A DNA stretch of 10,627 bases, taken from NCBI GenBank assembly GCA_025455665.1, contig JALOMC010000138.1, forward strand, positions 1 through 10,627, read 5' to 3'. The stretch comes from Chitinophagaceae bacterium (lineage in GTDB: Bacteria; Bacteroidota; Bacteroidia; Chitinophagales; Chitinophagaceae). The stretch's first letter is position 1. Each line of letters opens with the position of its first letter. The notes below the pieces were generated by a model that ran no database searches, was not told the DNA's origin, and saw only the letters and a program-made list of their open reading frames with translations. Below are positions 1 to 5,485 of this stretch, one piece after another. A program made the translations under genes and the position numbers.

Positions 1-410
1 TTCGATGGCTGACTTACTACAACCACCAGGCCATTGATAGCACCGACTGGCAAAACCTGGCCGCCACCACCGATACACTCGTTTTTTACATGAGTGGCGA
101 AACCTGCTTTGAGCTGGCCGCCCAATTGATAGCACACGGCAAATCCGCCACCACGCCTATTTTGCTGGCCGAACAGGCCACCACGCCGCTTCAGGCGTTT
201 CGGCTAAGTACGCTCGGAAGCTGTAGTCAGCAATGGGCATCACACCACTTTCTGTCGCCGGCGCTGCTCATCATTGGTGAGGTAGCAGCACTGCATCAGC
301 AGTTTGGCTGGGCAGCTTATCAGGCCAACCCCAAAGAATTTTTTGCACCGGTACGCAAGGCCATCCACCTACCCCTTGCATTTCCTGCTTCACAGCCCAG
401 CATCCACTAA
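1..410 (+). CDS. cobA: Uroporphyrinogen-III C-methyltransferase (SUMT), 3' part only
   Basis: The gene runs in from the left edge; its frame is open from position 3 to the TAA at 408-410, giving about 135 C-terminal residues. SUMT uses two S-adenosylmethionines to convert uroporphyrinogen III into precorrin-2, the entry step of sirohaem (and cobalamin) synthesis in the cytoplasm. The visible part carries family signatures of the tetrapyrrole methylase fold: a DTLVFYMSGE strand-turn, an AEQATTPLQ segment matching the usual E-x-ATTP-x-Q, and SPALLIIGEVAALH matching the usual C-terminal SPA-hhhhGEVV. The tail after this motif is about 30 residues longer than many SUMTs and has no motif I recognise. 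A precorrin-2 dehydrogenase domain lies on a separate gene downstream, so the pathway is split rather than carried on one CysG polypeptide. Only 6 bp separate the stop from the next start, which suggests co-transcription with the sulfite reductase genes. The family call is firm; the symbol cobA is by convention. Confidence 0.88.
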   Translation, partial: RWLTYYNHQAIDSTDWQNLAATTDTLVFYMSGETCFELAAQLIAHGKSATTPILLAEQATTPLQAFRLSTLGSCSQQWASHHFLSPALLIIGEVAALHQQFGWAAYQANPKEFFAPVRKAIHLPLAFPASQPSIH

Positions 411-416
411 GTTTTT

Positions 417-2102
417 ATGTTAGCACCCGCCAAACTAGCCGCCCTCCAACAAATCATTCCGCAGTACAGCCGCGAAGAGCTCCTGTGGATCAGTGGCTAC
501 CTTGCTGGCATAGCCGGTGGACAGCCCACTACTTCAGCACCCGCCGTACTCAACGATCAAATCAGTATTGTATTTGGCACCGAAACAGGCAACTCGAAAA
601 AAGTGGCTGCACAGCTGGCTGCCCGGTTGAAACAAGCGCAGCGAAAAGTGAAGCTCACCAGCGCCGACCAGTACAAACCCGAGTGGCTGGCCAGCGAGCA
701 GCAACTGATTGTCGTCATCAGTACACAAGGGGAGGGAGAACCACCAGTGCAAGCCAAAGCCTTTTACGATCATTTGCACCAACGCAGCGAAACACTGCCG
801 CAACTGCGCTATGCCGTAGTAGCACTTGGCAGCCGTTCTTATCCATTGTTTTGCCAGGCCGGTATCGATATCGACACGCAGCTTCGGCGCCTGCAAGCGC
901 AGCCCATCACGGCCATGGCACTTTGCGACGACGATTACGAACCCGTTGCCACCGCGTGGACCGATGGCCTGCTGCAAATACTGGCTCAGCAAATACCGGC
1001 AGCGCCGCCAGCTGTGGCCGTGGCTACCAGCACTACCGATGCTAAAAAACAATACAGCGCCACCCTGGCCGTAAAACAACTGCTAAACGATACAGGCAGC
1101 CGGCAGGCAGTGTACCATTTGGAACTGGACCTGCCCGAAGAGCCCAACTATACACCCGGCAATGCCATTGGACTGGTACCACAAAACGATACTGCGACGG
1201 TAGAAAAACTATTGCAGTTGCTACGCATATCTGGTAGCACTCCGCTGCTGTACAAAGGACAGCAACAACCAGCCAGCAGCTTGCTGCAACAGCAGGTATC
1301 GGTCCATTACCTGTCGTCCAGTGTAGTAAAAAAATATGCGCAGCTCATTGGCGCCGATATACCCGATACCAGACTGGACCTGTATGATCTGCTTCGTATT
1401 TATCCCCTGCCCGATGAGTTGAATGCGCAATTGGTGATTGACCTGCTCAATCCCATTTCACCACGGCTCTATACCATTGCCTCGGCGCCCAATGCCCACC
1501 GTGGCCAGCTACACCTCACCGTAGCACTCGATTCATTCAGCACCAACAGTGGCCAGCGCCAGGGCTTTGCGTCGCGTTGGCTTACGCATTTACCACCAGG
1601 CGCACAGCTCAGCTTCTTTCTGCATACGCAAAAAAACTTTCAGCTACCCCGCTCCGATAAGCACCTCATCATGATCGGTCGAGGTACAGGTATTGCGCCG
1701 TTTCGCAGCATGCTGGCCGAGCGGGATGCCACCGGCGCCACCGGCCGCAACTGGTTGTTTTTTGCCGAAGAAAACTTCGTGACGGACTTTTATTACCAAA
1801 CAGAAATACAAGCCTGGCATGAAACCGGCACGCTGCAACAAGTAAGCCTGGCATTTGAAAAAAACAGACAACGCCAACTGCAAATGCCTGACTTGCTGCT
1901 GCTGGAAGCTGATAAGCTGTGGCAATGGATAGACAGTGGCGCCTACCTGATGGTGAGCGGCAAAAAAGAATACATGGGCAAGCCGGTAGAAGATGCCCTG
2001 CTGCAAATCATTCAGCAGAAAAAAAATACAGATACCGCAGGTGCACAGGCATTTCTGAAACAACTTCAGAAAGATGGATTGTATGCCCGTGAGCTGTACT
2101 AA
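417..2102 (+). CDS. cysJ: Sulfite reductase flavoprotein subunit (CysJ-like diflavin reductase)
   Basis: This 561-residue protein has the CysJ/cytochrome P450 reductase layout and would pass electrons from a nicotinamide cofactor via FAD and FMN to the CysI hemoprotein encoded next. Residues 1-35 match the CysJ N-terminal helix (LLWISGYLAGIAG). A flavodoxin domain follows (about 49-190; FMN loops FGTETGNS 53-60, STQGEGEPP 102-110, and the region around SYPLFCQAG 141-149). The FAD domain covers about 212-410 (RLYT 350-353, GFAS 383-386). The nucleotide domain starts at GRGTGIAPFR (421-430) and ends in a terminal Tyr561, the aromatic residue that stacks on FAD. It is slightly shorter than E. 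coli CysJ (599). Several nucleotide-site positions are unusual: the Ser-Arg that binds the 2'-phosphate of NADPH is Glu481-Lys482, the usual Lys and Tyr after it are Gln487 and Gln489, and the Cys of VCGD is Ser514. Cofactor preference may therefore differ from NADPH. The start is the ATG 6 bp after the SUMT stop. Confidence 0.93.
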   Translation: MLAPAKLAALQQIIPQYSREELLWISGYLAGIAGGQPTTSAPAVLNDQISIVFGTETGNSKKVAAQLAARLKQAQRKVKLTSADQYKPEWLASEQQLIVVISTQGEGEPPVQAKAFYDHLHQRSETLPQLRYAVVALGSRSYPLFCQAGIDIDTQLRRLQAQPITAMALCDDDYEPVATAWTDGLLQILAQQIPAAPPAVAVATSTTDAKKQYSATLAVKQLLNDTGSRQAVYHLELDLPEEPNYTPGNAIGLVPQNDTATVEKLLQLLRISGSTPLLYKGQQQPASSLLQQQVSVHYLSSSVVKKYAQLIGADIPDTRLDLYDLLRIYPLPDELNAQLVIDLLNPISPRLYTIASAPNAHRGQLHLTVALDSFSTNSGQRQGFASRWLTHLPPGAQLSFFLHTQKNFQLPRSDKHLIMIGRGTGIAPFRSMLAERDATGATGRNWLFFAEENFVTDFYYQTEIQAWHETGTLQQVSLAFEKNRQRQLQMPDLLLLEADKLWQWIDSGAYLMVSGKKEYMGKPVEDALLQIIQQKKNTDTAGAQAFLKQLQKDGLYARELY

Positions 2103-2140
2103 TCGCCACCGTATTGACTAAACGAACAAACCAATAGGCC

Positions 2141-3823
2141 GTGAGTGAACAACAGAAACTATCGCCGGTAGAAAAAATAAAAACCGACAGCCAGGGGCTA
2201 CGGGGAACGCTGGAGCAATCGCTGGCCAATGACCTGACGGGTGCCATCAACGATGCCGACATACAGGTCATCAAGTTTCATGGCATGTACCTGCAAGACG
2301 ACCGCGACCGCCGCGATGAAAGAGCTGCGAAAAAGCTGGAGCGCCTTTACTCATTTATGATCAGGCTGCGCCTGCCCGGCGGCAATCTGACACCAGCGCA
2401 GTGGCAAGCCGTGCATCACATAGCCGGCGAGCACAGTACAGGCGTTATCAAAATCACCACCCGCCAAACCTTGCAACTACATGGCCTGCTAAAAGCTGCG
2501 GTAAAACCCACTATTCAGGCGTTTGATGCCGCAGCGCTGGACTCGATTGCCACCTGTGGCGACATCAACCGCAATGTAGCCGCCAGCTCCCATCCAGCTG
2601 CATCGCCACTGCATGCACAGGTGCATGGCTTTGCCGATACCATCAGCCAGGCGCTGATGCCCAAAACAAGGGCCTACTATGAGATATGGCTCGATGAAGA
2701 ACAGCTCATCGATAAAAAAGAAGACGATCCACTTTACCAGCACCGCTACCTGCCACGCAAGTTCAAAATCGGGATCGCCATTCCGCCGAATAATGATGTA
2801 GATGTATTTACAAACGATATTGGCCTGATAGCCATCATTGAAAACAACCAGCTGATTGGCTACAACATTGCCATTGGTGGCGGGCTATCGCAAACGCATG
2901 GCAATGCCGACACCTATCCACGGCTGGCATCGGTCATTGGCTTTACTGAAGGCGAAGAGAAAACGCTGAAAGCCATTTACGAAATTTTGACCATTCAGCG
3001 AGACTACGGCAACCGTACCGACCGCAAACTGGCACGCCTGAAATACACCGTAGACAAAATGGGCCTGCCCTGGTGGAAAGAAGAAATAGAACGCCGCACC
3101 GGCTTTGCGCTGGAGCCTGCCCGCCCTTACCATTTCAGCAGTCGAAAAGACCTGTTTGGCTGGCAGGCTTCGCACGATGGACTGTGGCACTACACCGCCC
3201 TGGTAGAGCATGGCCGCGTAACCGACGACGAGAATGCCGCCACCAAAACCTGCTTGTACGAAATAGCTACCACCGGCAAAGCACAGTTTCGCTTTACCAG
3301 CAATCAGAATGTGATGCTGTATGGCATTCATGAAAGCGATAAACCGCTGATAGATGAAGTACTGCATCGCCACGGTCTCAAACAATTTACTGAACAAAGC
3401 AGCGAACTGCGCAAGCACAGCATGGCCTGTGTGGCATTTAACACCTGCCCGCTGGCATTGGCCGAAGCACAACGCTACCTGCCGTCTCTCATCAGCAAGC
3501 TGGAGCCACTGGTAGTAAAATACGGCCTTGAGAAAGACGAAACCATTGTACGGATGACCGGCTGCCCCAACGGTTGCGGCCGCTCGGTAGCCGCCGAAAT
3601 AGGCTTTATAGGCACAGCATACGGTCGCTACAATATTCAGCTGGGGGGCGATAGAAACGGACAACGGTTGAATGTACTGTACAAAAAAGATGTAGACGAA
3701 GCTGGCATTCTGCAAACACTGGAAGAGCTATTTGCAGCCCATGCGCAGCACCGCCTGCCGGCAGAAACCCTGGGCGATTTTGCACTCCGATACATGATTC
3801 ATCCTGCTACCACCATTGTATGA
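2141..3823 (+). CDS. cysI: Assimilatory sulfite reductase hemoprotein subunit (CysI)
   Basis: This 560-residue protein is co-linear with E. coli CysI and would carry out the six-electron reduction of sulfite to sulfide in the cytoplasm on a sirohaem coupled to a 4Fe-4S cluster. The four cluster/sirohaem cysteines are present as C430-x5-C436 and C475-x3-C479 (TGCPNGCGR). The sirohaem and sulfite-binding basic residues are in their usual contexts: Arg77 in RLRLPGG, Arg144 in DINRNV, and Lys207/Lys209 in LPRKFK. The N-terminal FHGMYLQDDRD and the NRTDRK segment (291-296) are also typical, so the enzyme looks complete and active. The start is taken as GTG at 2141: a TAG stands in frame at 2135-2137, and the first in-frame ATG comes only at residue 49, inside conserved sequence. 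There is no clear Shine-Dalgarno sequence. It lies 38 bp after cysJ, and its stop overlaps the next ATG by 4 bp (ATGA), suggesting translational coupling to the sirohaem synthase gene. Confidence 0.95.
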   Translation: MSEQQKLSPVEKIKTDSQGLRGTLEQSLANDLTGAINDADIQVIKFHGMYLQDDRDRRDERAAKKLERLYSFMIRLRLPGGNLTPAQWQAVHHIAGEHSTGVIKITTRQTLQLHGLLKAAVKPTIQAFDAAALDSIATCGDINRNVAASSHPAASPLHAQVHGFADTISQALMPKTRAYYEIWLDEEQLIDKKEDDPLYQHRYLPRKFKIGIAIPPNNDVDVFTNDIGLIAIIENNQLIGYNIAIGGGLSQTHGNADTYPRLASVIGFTEGEEKTLKAIYEILTIQRDYGNRTDRKLARLKYTVDKMGLPWWKEEIERRTGFALEPARPYHFSSRKDLFGWQASHDGLWHYTALVEHGRVTDDENAATKTCLYEIATTGKAQFRFTSNQNVMLYGIHESDKPLIDEVLHRHGLKQFTEQSSELRKHSMACVAFNTCPLALAEAQRYLPSLISKLEPLVVKYGLEKDETIVRMTGCPNGCGRSVAAEIGFIGTAYGRYNIQLGGDRNGQRLNVLYKKDVDEAGILQTLEELFAAHAQHRLPAETLGDFALRYMIHPATTIV

Positions 3824-4317
3824 GTGAAGCCACCACCATGAACCAAGAAAGAACCGCTGCCAGTGCAGGCACCGGGGCCAATACACTGTTTCCGGTTTTT
3901 TTGAAACTGGAACAACTGCGCATACTGGTAGTGGGCGGCGGCCCGGTAGCACTTGAAAAACTGCAGGCCCTGCTGGGCAATGCACCTACCGCCACCGTGC
4001 GCCTGGTAGCCATCAGCATACTGGATGAAATACGACAACTGCAGCAGCACTATCCACAGCTGCACCTGCAGGAGCGGGCATTTGCGCCCGCCGATTTGCT
4101 GGAAACCGATATCGCCATTATTGCAATTAACAACAAAGCCGAGAGCCAACACATACGCCAGCTGGCCAGGCAGCAGCAAGTGCTGGTAAATGTGGCCGAT
4201 ACACCCGACCTGTGCGACTTTTACCTGTATAGTAAAAAAAGGACAGCTGAAACTGGCCATCTCCACCAACGGGCAATCGCCCACACTGGCCAAGCGCCTG
4301 AAAGAAGTATTGAGTGA
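3820..4317 (+). CDS. Precorrin-2 dehydrogenase domain (sirohaem synthase N-terminal part), 5' half of a frameshifted fusion gene
   Basis: The first 136 residues form the NAD-binding domain of precorrin-2 dehydrogenase (CysG N-terminal/Met8 family), which oxidises precorrin-2 to sirohydrochlorin and in many members also inserts iron to give sirohaem for CysI. Seen directly: the preceding strand and Rossmann loop ILVVGGGPVALEKL (35-48), the acidic ETDIAIIAINN stretch (95-105), and the NVADTPDLCDFYL segment (124-136), which carries the conserved Asp of the active site. After DFYL the frame leaves the family sequence, and residues 137-165 are unrelated. The expected continuation, IVKKGQLKLAISTNGQSPTLAKRL, resumes at 4229 in the +1 frame. 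This ORF is therefore the 5' half of a gene that properly runs to 5332. Its ATG overlaps the cysI stop by 4 bp; a second ATG lies at 3838. The frame change could be a real mutation, a sequencing error or recoding. As printed, the domain lacks its C-terminal dimerisation and chelatase part. Confidence 0.85.
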   Translation: MSEATTMNQERTAASAGTGANTLFPVFLKLEQLRILVVGGGPVALEKLQALLGNAPTATVRLVAISILDEIRQLQQHYPQLHLQERAFAPADLLETDIAIIAINNKAESQHIRQLARQQQVLVNVADTPDLCDFYLYSKKRTAETGHLHQRAIAHTGQAPERSIE

Positions 4318-5332
4318 GGCACTGCCCGATGAACTGGATGAACTGGCAGGCAACCTGCACCAGCTGCGCCAGCAACTCAGCGGCGATTTTGCCGCCAAAG
4401 TAAAAGCCCTGAATCAGCTGACTGCCTCGCTAAAAGATGGCGAACAAAGCGAGAAAGCCCAACGATGGCGCCGCATTGCTACCTGGTCGTTGGTGGTATT
4501 TGCCTCCATGCTCATTGGTCATTTCATTTTCTCGTATGTACCCTGGCGTGAGTGGGCCAATGGCACCATTGATTTTTATCTGCAACTCGATAAAAACTTT
4601 GGCTGGATCTTACTGGCAGGCTTTTTGGCACAGCTCATTGATGGCTCATTGGGCATGGGCTACGGCATCACGTCGGCAGCCATCATGCAGTCTGTGGGCG
4701 TTAATCCGGCCGTGATGAGCGGCAGCATCCACACCGCCGAAATGTTTGCCAGCGGTGCCAGCGGCCTCAGCCACTATCGGTTTGGCAATGTGAACAAGAA
4801 ACTATTTAAAGCACTGGTGATTCCTGGTGTAGTGGGTGCCGTAGCAGGTGCGCTGCTGCTGGTGCGCTTTGGCGAAAGCCACGGGCACTACATCAGGCCG
4901 CTGATTGCAGCATACACCTTGCTGTTAGGGGTACGGTTCATCTACAATGCCTTCAAAGACAAACTGCCGCGGAAAAAATTTAAACGCTACAGCCTGCTGG
5001 CAGGTGCAGGTGGCTTTCTCGATTCGTTTGGTGGTGGTGGCTGGGGACCCATTGTTACCAGTACCCTTATCAATCGTGGTCGCACCCCTCGCTTTGTAAT
5101 TGGTACAGTTAGTCTTACCGAGTTTTTTGTGACGCTCAGCAGCGCCTTTGCGTTTTTCATCATGATAGGTGTATCGCATTGGCAGGCCATTGTGGCGCTT
5201 ATTATTGGCAGCCTGCTGGCAGCACCATTGGCCGCAAGGCTGGCCGGCAAAATGCCTCGCAAAACAGCCTTCCTGCTCCTGGGTGTGCTCATCATCATCT
5301 GGAGCGGAAAAATCCTTTTCAAGTTGCTCTAA
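4190..5332 (+). CDS. TauE/SafE (TSUP) sulfite exporter-like transporter preceded by the end of the sirohaem synthase domain; 3' half of the frameshifted fusion
   Basis: The frame opens at an ATG at 4190, but family-like sequence begins only at 4229 (IVKKGQLKLAISTNG...), the rest of the precorrin-2 dehydrogenase domain displaced from the upstream ORF. Counting from 4190, residues 14-90 finish that domain with its helical C-terminal part. A hydrophobic segment (96-117) follows, then a TSUP core: NFGWILLAGFLAQLIDGSLGMGYGITSA (136-163), IHTAEMFASGASGLSHYRFG (180-199), further membrane helices at about 206-225 and 235-255, a second glycine-rich repeat GGFLDSFGGGGWGP (274-287), and helices at about 302-327, 330-350 and 358-377. 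TSUP proteins move small anions such as sulfite, sulfate or sulfonates; the cys/sirohaem setting suggests sulfite or a related sulfur anion, by inference. Without frame restoration, translation would need the poor ATG at 4190, a TTG at 4310, or the ATG at 4508 inside the first membrane segment. Read through, the fusion would be about 500 residues. Confidence 0.85.
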   Translation: MWPIHPTCATFTCIVKKGQLKLAISTNGQSPTLAKRLKEVLSEALPDELDELAGNLHQLRQQLSGDFAAKVKALNQLTASLKDGEQSEKAQRWRRIATWSLVVFASMLIGHFIFSYVPWREWANGTIDFYLQLDKNFGWILLAGFLAQLIDGSLGMGYGITSAAIMQSVGVNPAVMSGSIHTAEMFASGASGLSHYRFGNVNKKLFKALVIPGVVGAVAGALLLVRFGESHGHYIRPLIAAYTLLLGVRFIYNAFKDKLPRKKFKRYSLLAGAGGFLDSFGGGGWGPIVTSTLINRGRTPRFVIGTVSLTEFFVTLSSAFAFFIMIGVSHWQAIVALIIGSLLAAPLAARLAGKMPRKTAFLLLGVLIIIWSGKILFKLL

Positions 5333-5363
5333 AAATTTGCGACGAAAAAAATCATCTTCCATT

Positions 5364-5395
5364 TTTGTTTTCCTCACTGTTTTAGTGAACATTTG
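5364..5395 (+). promoter_or_regulatory. Bacteroidota-type promoter candidate for the TonB receptor gene
   Basis: A TTTG at 5364-5367 is followed after 20 bp by AACATTTG at 5388-5395. The second box differs only at its first base from the TAnnTTTG -7 element known in Bacteroidota, and the spacing fits the -33/-7 pattern. Transcription would start near 5402, about 20 nt before the ATG at 5423. The 90-bp gap (5333-5422) shows no convincing terminator hairpin for the upstream operon, so read-through from it is also possible. One copy of an imperfect direct repeat (5369-5393) lies across the spacer and most of the -7 box, so it could be an operator. Confidence 0.4.
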
Positions 5396-5485
5396 TAAAC
5401 CGAAAAAAACTTCCCTCTGTTTATGGCTTTTACATTCTCACTCCGAAACGTTTTGAAATTTTTCTTCACTGTTTTAGTAGACATT
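5369..5485 (+). repeat. Imperfect 25-bp direct repeat (5369-5393 and 5461-5485) flanking the receptor gene start
   Basis: Two copies, 92 bp apart, share the exact 13-mer TCACTGTTTTAGT (5374-5386 and 5466-5478) and match at 22 of 25 positions over the wider unit (TTTC[C/T]-core-[GA/AG]ACATT). The first copy lies inside the proposed promoter and the second inside codons 13-21 of the receptor reading frame, just before an alternative ATG at 5492. They could be paired regulator-binding sites or the trace of a local duplication. Nothing more can be said from one locus. Confidence 0.6.

Noticed and set aside
2885..3715. A 276-codon open frame on the minus strand opposite cysI
   Set aside because: It lies wholly antisense to a complete, motif-rich sulfite reductase gene, and its translation shows no recognisable domain; it is a shadow of the coding strand.
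4234..4240. Programmed frameshifting on the A7 run as the main explanation for the split gene
   Set aside because: The needed shift is +1, not the -1 typical of A-rich slippery sites, and slippage there would still lack the two residues expected before IVKKG. It is kept as an alternative, not the preferred reading.
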